From: Pseudomonadota bacterium
GTDB lineage: Bacteria; Pseudomonadota; Gammaproteobacteria; Steroidobacterales; JBCBZW01
Assembly: GCA_039815145.1 (NCBI GenBank)
Contig: JBCBZW010000005.1
Location: 1-64,000, forward strand
Length of the DNA stretch: 64,000 nt
Direction of reading: 5' to 3'
The notes under the pieces are model-generated. The model had not been told where the DNA came from, did no database searches, and worked only from the letters and a program-made list of their open reading frames with translations. How positions within the stretch are numbered: the stretch's first letter is position 1; every line of letters begins with the position of its first letter. The translations under genes were made by a program, and so were the position numbers. Shown here one piece after another: positions 19,323 through 26,659 of the stretch.

Positions 19323-20021
19323 ATGGCAACGACCCCACCTGACACGCCACCCAGCGATAGTTCGTCGGCCGACGCCGAGGCCCCGTCTGAGATGCCGTTG
19401 ATGGCTCGCCGCTTTCGCGGTTACCTACCGGTGGTGGTGGACGTGGAGACAGGCGGCTTCAACGCCGCCACCGACGCGTTGCTGGAAATCGCCGCGGTCA
19501 CCCTGCGCCTCGATGAGCAGGGCCTCTGCCAGATCGACGAGAGCTTGAGTTTCCACGTGCAGCCCTTCCCGGGCGCCAACCTGGAACCCGCCTCACTTCA
19601 GGTCACGGGCATCGACCCGGACCATCCCCTGCGCCCGGCCCTGCCCGAGCGCGACGCCCTGACGCGGGTGTTTCGAGAGGTGCGCCGACTGTTGAAGGAG
19701 ACGGGCTGTCACCGCGCGATCCTGACCGGACACAACGCGGCCTTCGATCTCGCCTTTCTGAACGCCGCGGTGGCCCGGTGCAAGCTGAAGCGCAATCCGT
19801 TCCACCCCTTCAGCTGCTTCGATACGGTCACGCTGGCGGGGGTAGGCGTGGGCCAGACGGTGCTGGCGAAGGCGATGGTGGCGGCCGGCCACGAGTGGGA
19901 CAACAAGCAGGCCCATTCGGCCACCTACGATGCGCGCCAGACGGCGGCGCTGTTCTGCACGATCGTCAACCGCTTCGAGCCGGCGTACCGATCGTTCATG
20001 GACACCGATCACGGCGCGTGA
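19323..20021 (+). CDS. rnt: Ribonuclease T
   Basis: DEDDh 3'-to-5' exoribonuclease that trims tRNA CCA ends and stable-RNA 3' termini. Catalytic acids sit in [11 protein letters not shown] (Exo I), [13 protein letters not shown] (Exo II) and [11 protein letters not shown] (Exo III with His). 232 residues; the core matches RNase T from [19 protein letters not shown], preceded by an unusual 26-residue Pro/Ser/Glu-rich N-terminal tail. It starts 9 bases after pyrC and may be in the same transcript. It converges on grxD. Confidence 0.95.
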   Translation: MATTPPDTPPSDSSSADAEAPSEMPLMARRFRGYLPVVVDVETGGFNAATDALLEIAAVTLRLDEQGLCQIDESLSFHVQPFPGANLEPASLQVTGIDPDHPLRPALPERDALTRVFREVRRLLKETGCHRAILTGHNAAFDLAFLNAAVARCKLKRNPFHPFSCFDTVTLAGVGVGQTVLAKAMVAAGHEWDNKQAHSATYDARQTAALFCTIVNRFEPAYRSFMDTDHGA

Positions 20022-20040
20022 TCGGTGCCCTCGGGCCAGC

Positions 20041-20358
20041 TCAGGCGCTGGCGGCCTCGCCGAGCACCTGCTTGAGCTCGCCGCTCTGATACATCTCCAG
20101 CACGATGTCGCAGCCGCCGATCAGTTCACCGTTGACGTACAGCTGCGGGAAGGTCGGCCAGTTGGAGTAGACCTTCAGGCCCTCGCGCAGCTCCATGTCC
20201 TCGAGGATGTTGACGTGCTCGAAGGACGTGCCCAGCGCGCGCAGGGCAGCGACGGTTTGCGCGGAGAAGCCGCACTGGGGAAAGTCCGGCGAACCCTTCA
20301 TGAAGAGCAGCACCGCGTTTGCGTCGAGTTGCTGCTTGATGCGTTCGTTGATATCCAT
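20041..20358 (-). CDS. grxD: Monothiol glutaredoxin (Grx4 type)
   Basis: Small CGFS-type glutaredoxin that binds and transfers [2Fe-2S] clusters with glutathione. 105 residues with the lysine of FMKGSP, the CGFS active site, the cis-Pro WPTFPQLYVNG and GGCDI glutathione-binding segments, all typical of GrxD. It neighbours iron superoxide dismutase on the same strand, consistent with an iron/oxidative-stress setting, but a 67-base gap separates it from the BON lipoprotein gene upstream. Confidence 0.96.
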   Translation of the reverse strand: MDINERIKQQLDANAVLLFMKGSPDFPQCGFSAQTVAALRALGTSFEHVNILEDMELREGLKVYSNWPTFPQLYVNGELIGGCDIVLEMYQSGELKQVLGEAASA

Positions 20359-20425
20359 GATGTCTCCTGCGTTGTAACGCTGAGGTAGCGGTACCCGAGC
20401 CGAGGGAACCGCGTCAAAGGGGATG

Positions 20426-20779
20426 CTAGGTGCCGAGGCTCAGGCGGTCCACCACGCGGGTGACGCCCGGGGTGGCCGCAGTCACGGCCACGGCGCGCTC
20501 GCGCTGCGATGCCGTCGGCACGCTGCCGTTCAAGGTGACCACGGTGCCGCTGGCGCTCGCCCGCACGTCGCTGGCATCGAGGCCAGCGTCTGCGCGGAGC
20601 GCCTCGTTGACCGCGGCAGCGATCTCCACCGCCTGCTCGGCCTTCGCGTTGGGATCAACGGCGCCGGTGACGATGAGGGTGGCACAGCCGGCCAGGCCTA
20701 AGAGCGCCACGGCGCCGACGAGCGTCGCGCGCAGGGCGCGACGCCACGTGAGGTAGGCCGTGTTGGCGAAGAGCCGCAC
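20426..20779 (-). CDS. Small BON-domain lipoprotein downstream of sodB
   Basis: Starting at a GTG at 20779, nine bases after the sodB stop, this encodes 117 residues. A positively charged N-terminus and hydrophobic stretch end in the lipobox LLGLAGC (C32). A mature domain resembling a single BON (OsmY-type) module follows: AVNEALRADAGL, DVRASASGTVVTLNGSVPT, RAVAVTAATPGVTRVVDRL. BON lipoproteins act in the envelope, often in osmotic or outer-membrane stress. A longer frame reaches 20896, but its N-terminus lies inside sodB in another frame and lacks a signal sequence, so I reject it. Position implies co-transcription with sodB. Confidence 0.75.
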   Translation of the reverse strand: MRLFANTAYLTWRRALRATLVGAVALLGLAGCATLIVTGAVDPNAKAEQAVEIAAAVNEALRADAGLDASDVRASASGTVVTLNGSVPTASQRERAVAVTAATPGVTRVVDRLSLGT

Positions 20780-20787
20780 GAGGCCTA

Positions 20788-21369
20788 TCAGGCGCCGTAG
20801 TTGGCGGCGGCGAAGTCCCAGTTCACCAGTTCCCACCAGGCGGCCAGGTAGCCCGGGCGCGCGTTGCGGTAGTCGATGTAGTAGGCGTGCTCCCACACAT
20901 CGCAGGTGAGCAGCGGCACATCGTCACCCGTGAGCGGGGTGTCGGCGTTGCTGGTCTGGGTGATCGCAAGGCTGCCGTCGGACTTCTTCACCAGCCAGGC
21001 CCAACCGGAACCGAACAGGGTGGTGGCCTTGTCCGTGAAGGTCTTCTTGAATTCCTCGAAGGAGCCGAAGGACCCGTTGATGGCGTCGGCCAGGGCACCG
21101 CTCGGCGCACCGCCACCGTTCGGGCTCAGGCTGTTCCAGTAGAACGTGTGGTTCCAGATCTGGGCCGCGTTATTGAACACGCCGCCGTCGCTGTTGCGCA
21201 CGATGTCCTCGAGGCTGGCGTTCGCGTGCGCCGTGCCCTCGATCATGCCGTTGAGCTTGGTGACGTAGGTGTTGTGGTGCTTGCCGTAGTGGTACTCGAG
21301 GGTCTCACGGGAGATGTGGGGCTCGAGAGCATCCATGGCGTATGGCAATTCGGGAAGCTGGTGACTCAT
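20788..21369 (-). CDS. sodB: Superoxide dismutase [Fe]
   Basis: Dismutates superoxide to oxygen and hydrogen peroxide in the cytoplasm. 193 residues from [18 protein letters not shown], matching the length of E. coli SodB. Metal ligands: His in EYHYGKHH, His in WNHTFYW, and Asp/His in CDVWEHAYY. An ATG three codons upstream is possible, but an AGGAG 9-10 bases before the ATG at 21369 supports the start given. It is probably cotranscribed with the BON lipoprotein gene downstream and lies divergent from nadC. Confidence 0.96.
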   Translation of the reverse strand: MSHQLPELPYAMDALEPHISRETLEYHYGKHHNTYVTKLNGMIEGTAHANASLEDIVRNSDGGVFNNAAQIWNHTFYWNSLSPNGGGAPSGALADAINGSFGSFEEFKKTFTDKATTLFGSGWAWLVKKSDGSLAITQTSNADTPLTGDDVPLLTCDVWEHAYYIDYRNARPGYLAAWWELVNWDFAAANYGA

Positions 21370-21470
21370 GCAGGTCACTCCTCATGGGTTGAGTCTTCAG
21401 ATTCGGGACGCGAGTATACCAGCGCCCGCAAACGCTGGCGGTGGCCCCGCCATGCCCGAGGATTCGCTGC

Positions 21471-22349
21471 ATGATCAAGACAGTTTCACCCCAGTTGCCG
21501 TCGCTTCCGCCCGCAATCCCCGCCCAGGTAGCCGGCGCCATCGCCGAGGACCTCGGCCCCGGCGACGTCACGGCGGCCCTGGTGCCGGCGGACGCCACCG
21601 CCCGGGCGCGGGTCATCTCGCGCGAGCCAGGCGTGCTCTGCGGCACGGCGTGGGTGGACGAGACCTTCTCGGCGGTGTCCGGCGGCCAGATCCACGTGCA
21701 CTGGCACCTGGGCGACGGCGAACGCTGCGACACGGACACGCCCCTGTGCGAGATCGAAGGTCCGGCCCGCGCCCTGCTCACGGCGGAGCGCACGGCCCTC
21801 AACTTCCTGCAGACCCTCTCGGGCACGGCCACCGCTGCGCGACGCTACGTCGACGCCCTGGGCGATGACGCCACCTGCCGCCTGCTGGACACGCGCAAGA
21901 CCCTGCCAGGGCTGCGCCTGGCGCAAAAGTACGCCGTGCGCTGCGGCGGCGGCGCCAACCACCGCATCGGCCTGTTCGACGGGGTGCTGATCAAAGAGAA
22001 CCACATCGCGGCAGGCGGCGGAATCGCCCCGACGGTCGCCGCAGCGCGCGCCGAACGCTCGTCCCTGGCGGTCGAGGTGGAGGTGGAGTCGCTCGATGAG
22101 CTCAGCCAGGCGATGGCTGCCGGGGCCGACATCGCCATGCTGGACAACTTCACCCTCGAGGACATGCGCACCGCGGTGGCCCGTGTGCGCGACGCTCAAC
22201 ACCCGATGCGCTTAGAGGCCTCCGGCGACATCACGCTCGACAACGCGGCGCAGGTGGCCGCCACAGGCGTGGACTTCATCTCCATCGGCGCCCTCACCAA
22301 GCACGTACGCGCCCTGGACCTCTCCCTGCGTATCCTCGAGGTGTCCTAG
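21471..22349 (+). CDS. nadC: Quinolinate phosphoribosyltransferase (decarboxylating)
   Basis: Converts quinolinate and PRPP to nicotinate mononucleotide in de novo NAD synthesis. 292 residues from the ATG at 21471; a frame opening ten codons earlier has no family support. Typical motifs: EDLGPGDVTAAL near the N-terminus, the long TAERTALNFLQTLSGTAT helix, LDTRKTLPGLR, and the C-terminal barrel segments MLDNFT and ISIGALTKH. It appears as a single gene, followed by a hairpin and a convergent GGDEF/EAL gene. Confidence 0.96.
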   Translation: MIKTVSPQLPSLPPAIPAQVAGAIAEDLGPGDVTAALVPADATARARVISREPGVLCGTAWVDETFSAVSGGQIHVHWHLGDGERCDTDTPLCEIEGPARALLTAERTALNFLQTLSGTATAARRYVDALGDDATCRLLDTRKTLPGLRLAQKYAVRCGGGANHRIGLFDGVLIKENHIAAGGGIAPTVAAARAERSSLAVEVEVESLDELSQAMAAGADIAMLDNFTLEDMRTAVARVRDAQHPMRLEASGDITLDNAAQVAATGVDFISIGALTKHVRALDLSLRILEVS

Positions 22350-22370
22350 CGCCTGGCGACGGGCAGGCGC
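22349..22370. terminator. Possible bidirectional hairpin between nadC and GGDEF/EAL gene
   Basis: GCGCCTG (22349-22355) pairs with CAGGCGC (22364-22370) around an 8-base loop, filling the 22-base gap between two convergent genes. No T-run follows on either strand, so terminator activity is uncertain. Confidence 0.35.
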
Positions 22371-22371
22371 G

Positions 22372-25080
22372 TCAGCTGATGGGCGTGGGCTCGTCCATGG
22401 CGTAGCCCTGGGCGTAGTCGACGCCGATCTCGCGCAGCATCTGACAGATCGCATCGCTCTCGGCGAACTCGGCGATCGTGCGCTTGCCCATCAGGTGGCA
22501 GATGTCGTTGATGGACACAACCATGCTGCGATCAACGGTGTCGTTTTCGATGTTGCGCACGAAGCTGCCGTCGATCTTCACGTAGTCCACCGGCAGGTGG
22601 CGCAGGTGGGCGAAGGACGCCATGCCGGAGCCGAAATCATCGAGGGCAAAGCGACAACCGCGCTGGCGCAGGCCGGTGATGAACCGTTGCGCCTGGGCGT
22701 AGCTCGCGACCGCCGCCGTCTCGGTGATCTCGAAGCAGAACTTCTCCCCCGGCAGCTTGTGGCTGTCCAGCTGCTCCATGAGGTAGGGCAGGAACTTGTC
22801 GTCGGCTAGGCTCTGGGCCGACAGGTTGATGGAACACACCGCGAGGGAATCGAGCTCCTGCGGATTGGCGAGGAGCCAGCGGAACGCGCGGTTGATCACC
22901 CAACGATCGATGCTGGGCGTGATGTTGAAGCGCTCGGCAGCGCGGATGAAGCGCGCGGGCGAGACGGGCATACCGCCGTCCTCATCGCGCAGGCGCAGCA
23001 GGAGCTCGAAGTGCTGACCCTGCTCGGCGTGTTCGGTGAGCGGGCGAATCGACTGGCGGTACAGATCGAAGCGATTCTCCTCGAGGGCCGTGGTGAGACG
23101 CGCCACCCACTGCATCTCGCGCCGCCTGGACATCAGAGCGACGTCGTTCACCTGGTAGGCGTGCACGCGGTCGCGGCCCGCATCCTTCGCTGCCTGACAG
23201 GCCACGTCGGCCGCGGCCAGCAGGCTCGCCACCGTCTCGCTCTCACCGGTGATGGGCACGATCCCGACGCTCACGCGCAGGGAATACGTGTGCTCATCCC
23301 AGCTGAAGCGAAAGCCCCGCACCTCCTCGCAGAAGGCTTCGGCAGCGCGCATCGCCTCATCGAGGGTGGCGCCCTCCATGAGCACGCCGAACTGATCGCC
23401 GCCGAGCCGTGAGGGGGTGTCGCGCCAGCGCACCTTGGTCTTCAACAAGGCGCCCAGCTGGGCGAGCAGCGCATCGCCGGCCGTGTGCCCGGCGTTGTCG
23501 TTGATGACGCGGAACTGGTCGATGTCAATCACGCACAGGGCGAAGCGCCCCTCGCCCGCCCGCACCGTGTCCAACGCCGTTTCCAAGCGTTGCTCAAACT
23601 CGTGGCGATTGACCAAGCCCGTCAGCACGTCGTGGCTGGCGTGGAAGGTGAGGCGACGCTGCAGCTCGCGGGATTCGCTGACGTCGTGGAAGACGAGGAC
23701 GCCGCCGGACATGGCGCCGCCGCGATCGCGGATCGGCGAGGCGGTGCTCTCGATGAACAACTCACGGTAGTCGCTGGTGCGGATCAGCAAGGTCGGGCGA
23801 ATCGACTTGATCGAACGGCACTGGCGGATGGCGAGCGCGAGGGGATTCTCGAGCGGCTCGCAGGTCTCCTCATGGTAGGTGCGAAAGAGCTGGTCGATCG
23901 GCCGACCCAGGGCATCGTCCAGGGACCACCCGGTGAGGTCCTCGGCCACGGGGTTCAGGTATTCGACGCAGCACTCGGAGTCCGTGCGGATCACCCCATC
24001 ACCGATGGACTGGAGGGTGATCAGAACGCTTTCCTTCTCCCGGCGCAGAGCCTCTTCGTAGTGCTTGCGCTCGGTGATGTCGAGCTCTACGCCGACCAGG
24101 CGCTTGTGCCGGTGCTGCCCCGTTCCGCTCGCCTTGGCGCGGCTCTGGACCCAGATCCAGTGGCCGTCGCGATGGCGCAGGCGATGCACGCTCTCGAACA
24201 CGTCCGTGCGCCCGTCCAGATGCTCCTTGAGCTTCGCCTGCACGTGGGCGTAGTCCTCGGGGTGCACTAGGTTGCGCCAGTCGGGCACGTTGTCGTCGAG
24301 TTCGTCCTCGCGATAGCCGAGCATCTTCTTCCACCGCGGGGAGAAGTGCGTTTGCTTGTGGCGCTCATCAAAGTCCCAGACGCCATCGTTCGCGGTCAGC
24401 GCCTCGAGTTCCTCGCGCTCGCGCACGGAGGCGAGGCGGCGGGCCACGCGCAGGCGCTCCACGCCGGCCGCCAGCGAGGCGCCCAGCAGACGCAGAATCA
24501 AGCAGAAACTCGCCTGCCAGCGCACCGCGTCTTCGCAGGCGAGGGCGGCGAAACCGATGGGACCGTCGCTGCCGTGGAGGCTGATGAGCACGCAGGCCCG
24601 GATGTTGGCCTGGGAGAACCAGTCGGCTTCACGCTCGGTGCCCTCGGTCGGGACCAGGCAATCGTCCATCTGCAGGTAGCCGCCCGAGATCGCCAGCTGA
24701 CGGTGCAGCTCGGGCATCGCCTCGAGCTTGCGCCCGAGCAGGTGGGCCGGCTTGATCCGGGAGCGAGGGTCGACGGACTCGAGAGCGGTGGCGAAGGTCT
24801 CGCCGCGAGCGTCGAGCAAGCCGATGAACATCGCGTCCGTATCGACGGCGCGACGGACGTCTTCGAAGACCCGCGTAAGCTCGGGGGTCAGCTCTTCGGA
24901 ATCGATCTGAGAGAAGGCGATCGCCGCCTGGGCGAAGACGGGCGCGATACCCTGATCGCCCCCCGCCGGCACCGCTGGAGCGCGCGGATTGTTACGGACG
25001 GGGAAAAGGCGCTTGGCCTCCGTGCCCCCGCGACCCGCACGGCCGGCGGATCCCTCGCCTTCTCGTTCCGTGCTTTCCAC
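22372..25080 (-). CDS. GAF-PAS-PAS-GGDEF-EAL cyclic-di-GMP protein
   Basis: Cytosolic sensor enzyme of 902 residues with no transmembrane segment. Order: low-complexity N-terminus, GAF-like domain (about 50-205), two PAS domains (about 225-340 and 345-465), GGDEF (470-640) and EAL (650-900). The GGDEF signature is GGDQF (560-564): the second acid is Gln, which probably weakens cyclase activity. An RxxD-like inhibitory site precedes it. The EAL domain keeps the catalytic set: E692 in the ELLLR variant, N752, E784, D814-D815 (LDDFGSG), K835, E871 (AEF) and Q891. Net phosphodiesterase activity is therefore most likely. A CRP-type site lies 134 bases upstream. The PAS2-GGDEF junction closely resembles that of the gene at 62171. 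Confidence 0.93.
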   Translation of the reverse strand: MESTEREGEGSAGRAGRGGTEAKRLFPVRNNPRAPAVPAGGDQGIAPVFAQAAIAFSQIDSEELTPELTRVFEDVRRAVDTDAMFIGLLDARGETFATALESVDPRSRIKPAHLLGRKLEAMPELHRQLAISGGYLQMDDCLVPTEGTEREADWFSQANIRACVLISLHGSDGPIGFAALACEDAVRWQASFCLILRLLGASLAAGVERLRVARRLASVREREELEALTANDGVWDFDERHKQTHFSPRWKKMLGYREDELDDNVPDWRNLVHPEDYAHVQAKLKEHLDGRTDVFESVHRLRHRDGHWIWVQSRAKASGTGQHRHKRLVGVELDITERKHYEEALRREKESVLITLQSIGDGVIRTDSECCVEYLNPVAEDLTGWSLDDALGRPIDQLFRTYHEETCEPLENPLALAIRQCRSIKSIRPTLLIRTSDYRELFIESTASPIRDRGGAMSGGVLVFHDVSESRELQRRLTFHASHDVLTGLVNRHEFEQRLETALDTVRAGEGRFALCVIDIDQFRVINDNAGHTAGDALLAQLGALLKTKVRWRDTPSRLGGDQFGVLMEGATLDEAMRAAEAFCEEVRGFRFSWDEHTYSLRVSVGIVPITGESETVASLLAAADVACQAAKDAGRDRVHAYQVNDVALMSRRREMQWVARLTTALEENRFDLYRQSIRPLTEHAEQGQHFELLLRLRDEDGGMPVSPARFIRAAERFNITPSIDRWVINRAFRWLLANPQELDSLAVCSINLSAQSLADDKFLPYLMEQLDSHKLPGEKFCFEITETAAVASYAQAQRFITGLRQRGCRFALDDFGSGMASFAHLRHLPVDYVKIDGSFVRNIENDTVDRSMVVSINDICHLMGKRTIAEFAESDAICQMLREIGVDYAQGYAMDEPTPIS

Positions 25081-25213
25081 CCTCAGCTCCCTCCGCTACC
25101 GGGGCTCACTGCTCGCCCAGGTGCGCTCGCCACACCTGTGCTGCCAGCGCACAATTCGCCCCAGCTTAAGCGTCTAAACAATAACAGGGTTTCGTGACTG
25201 GGGCCTGAAGTAA

Positions 25214-25229
25214 CGTGACGTGCGTCACA
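25214..25229. promoter_or_regulatory. CRP/CLP-type binding site
   Basis: CGTGACGTGCGTCACA matches TGTGA-N6-TCACA at nine of ten positions and lies in the divergent region between the GGDEF/EAL gene (start 25080) and the 59-codon ORF (start 25305). Which gene it controls is not decided by the sequence. A weak extended -10 (TG-T-TATTGT) on the minus strand at 25178-25183 points toward the GGDEF/EAL gene. Confidence 0.6.
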
Positions 25230-25304
25230 GCCGCCTCGTGGTCGAAAGACCACACTTGACGCCTCAGGGCCGATCCGGACCCATAGACGCGAGAGAGCAC
25301 ACCG

Positions 25305-25484
25305 ATGAGTGATCGCCGATTCGACATCGAGACCGTGGTACTGACGCGCGAATACCTGGAGACGGTGCACGGTCGCATGACCTTCTCGGACGCCGAAGAC
25401 GGCGAGGAAGCCACCGTCCTGCTCGGCGAGTCGCCGGCCGCCGACACCTCGACCGACCAGCCCATCGAACCCCTGGCCAGCTGA
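25305..25484 (+). CDS. Small acidic hypothetical protein, 59 residues
   Basis: ATG at 25305, TGA at 25482-25484; the product begins MSDRRFDIETVVLTREYLET and ends PIEPLAS. GAGAGAG about 8 bases upstream is an acceptable ribosome-binding site, and third codon positions are GC-rich like those of neighbouring genes. There is no signal peptide or membrane segment; the C-terminal half is acidic and probably disordered. No homologue is recognised. A CRP-type site lies 76 bases before the start and a TTGACG -35-like box at 25256-25261. Could be spurious, but codon usage favours a gene. Confidence 0.5.
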   Translation: MSDRRFDIETVVLTREYLETVHGRMTFSDAEDGEEATVLLGESPAADTSTDQPIEPLAS

Positions 25485-25549
25485 TAAGCAGCTGATCGCT
25501 CAGGGGAAGCCGCCGACCGACACCTCCGGTCGACGGCCCTGAGGTCGCC

Positions 25550-26236
25550 CTACTCGGCGGCCGTCACAATCTCCAGCAGCTCCACCTCGAAGGTGAGCAC
25601 CGCACCGCCCGGGATCCGCGGCGGCGCGCCACGATCACCGTAGGCGATGTCCGACGGACAGGTGAGTTGGGCCTTGGTGCCCACCTTCATCAGCTGCAGT
25701 CCCTCGGTCCAGCAGGGGATCACCCCGTTCAGGGGGAAGGAAGCGGGCTGGCCCCGATCGTAGGAGCTGTCGAAGACCGTGCCGTCGCGCAGGGTGCCGC
25801 GGTAGTGCACGCGCACCGTGTCGGTGGCGGCCGGCATCGCGCCGGTCCCGGCGGTGACTTCACGATAAATCAGCCCCGAGTCGGTGGCAGTGGCGCCAGC
25901 GGCAGACTTGGCCTCTTCCAGCGCGGCGGCGGCCGCGGCCTTCTCCTGCTCGATCACCAGGGCGACGCGCTTGTTGCGTAGCTCCTGCACCTTGGCCTGG
26001 TACTCCTGGGGCGAGACCTTGGGCTCGTTGCCCTTCACCCGGTCGCTGAGGCCAGCCATCACCATCTTCAGCTCCGTCTCGCTCAGACCGAAGGGGGTGA
26101 GGGCCTCACCGAGCAGGAAGCCGATGGCGTAGGTGGTCTTCTCGTCTTCGCTCTGCGGCTCCTGGGCCATGGCCACGGGCGTCGCGACGATCGCTCCGGC
26201 CATCAACGCGGCCGAAATAGTGCTCAGACTCTTCAT
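25550..26236 (-). CDS. FKBP-type peptidyl-prolyl isomerase, exported (FkpA/Mip-like)
   Basis: Periplasmic proline isomerase/chaperone of 228 residues. The start at 26236 (MKSLSTISAALMAGAIVATP) has a GGAGAG ribosome-binding site and gives a clean signal peptide cut near AMAQE; the longer frame to 26317 would bury it. An N-terminal helical dimerisation region (about 30-115) is followed by the FKBP fold: VRVHYRGTLRDGTVFDSS, FPLNGVIPCWTEGLQLM, AYGDRGAPPRIPGGAVLTFEVELL. It appears to be a single gene facing away from the TonB receptor. Confidence 0.93.
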   Translation of the reverse strand: MKSLSTISAALMAGAIVATPVAMAQEPQSEDEKTTYAIGFLLGEALTPFGLSETELKMVMAGLSDRVKGNEPKVSPQEYQAKVQELRNKRVALVIEQEKAAAAAALEEAKSAAGATATDSGLIYREVTAGTGAMPAATDTVRVHYRGTLRDGTVFDSSYDRGQPASFPLNGVIPCWTEGLQLMKVGTKAQLTCPSDIAYGDRGAPPRIPGGAVLTFEVELLEIVTAAE

Positions 26237-26402
26237 GAACTCTCCAATCAGGTTGGGAAATGGGGCGGTGGTCGTCCGCCTTATTGAACATTTGTTGCAG
26301 CGCGGTGGCGCGCACACGCTCCAGGATCGCCGTCAGGGGGTGCGCCACAGGTGGCGCGTGGACCCTGGGAAGGGGCGGACTTTCCGTGGCCGCGCACAGT
26401 AA

Positions 26403-26455
26403 CCGCTCGGGGCTAGGGACGCCATAGTCCCCCTCTCAGAGGTACTTCCGAGCGG
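26403..26455. repeat. Nested inverted repeats able to form a three-way junction
   Basis: The outer perfect arms CCGCTCGG (26403-26410) and CCGAGCGG (26448-26455) enclose two further hairpins: GGGAC/GTCCC (26416-26420 with 26427-26431) and CCTC/GAGG (26432-26442). It sits in the 423-base gap between the FKBP gene and the TonB receptor gene. The rest of that gap holds an AT-rich stretch with tandem 11-base repeats and the receptor leader. I see no gene there. Confidence 0.45.
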
Positions 26456-26486
26456 CCCCTCACATATTAATTTTCGGACACGTGCC

Positions 26487-26508
26487 TGAAATAGTACTGA
26501 AATATTAC
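26487..26508 (+). promoter_or_regulatory. Tandem 11-base direct repeats upstream of TonB receptor
   Basis: TGAAATAGTAC is followed immediately by TGAAATATTAC (10 of 11 identical). Two copies spaced by one helical turn in a rare AT-rich stretch about 150 bases before the receptor start are typical of a direct-repeat regulator binding site or a promoter region. The regulator is unknown. Confidence 0.4.
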
Positions 26509-26659
26509 TTTGTTCTAATCCGCCGCGTCGCAGCGGATCGCGGCCGGCAGTACGTCTCTTCCGGTACCTAAATCTGGCCTCCCCGCTGGTCCATGTGTTG
26601 GTGCGTCGCTCAAGGAGAAACGACGCCCCGACCGATGAACCGCAACGTTAGAGGCCCCC

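Noticed and set aside
26403-26455. tRNA-like cloverleaf
   Set aside because: Only 53 bases, stems too short, no TTC arm or anticodon geometry.
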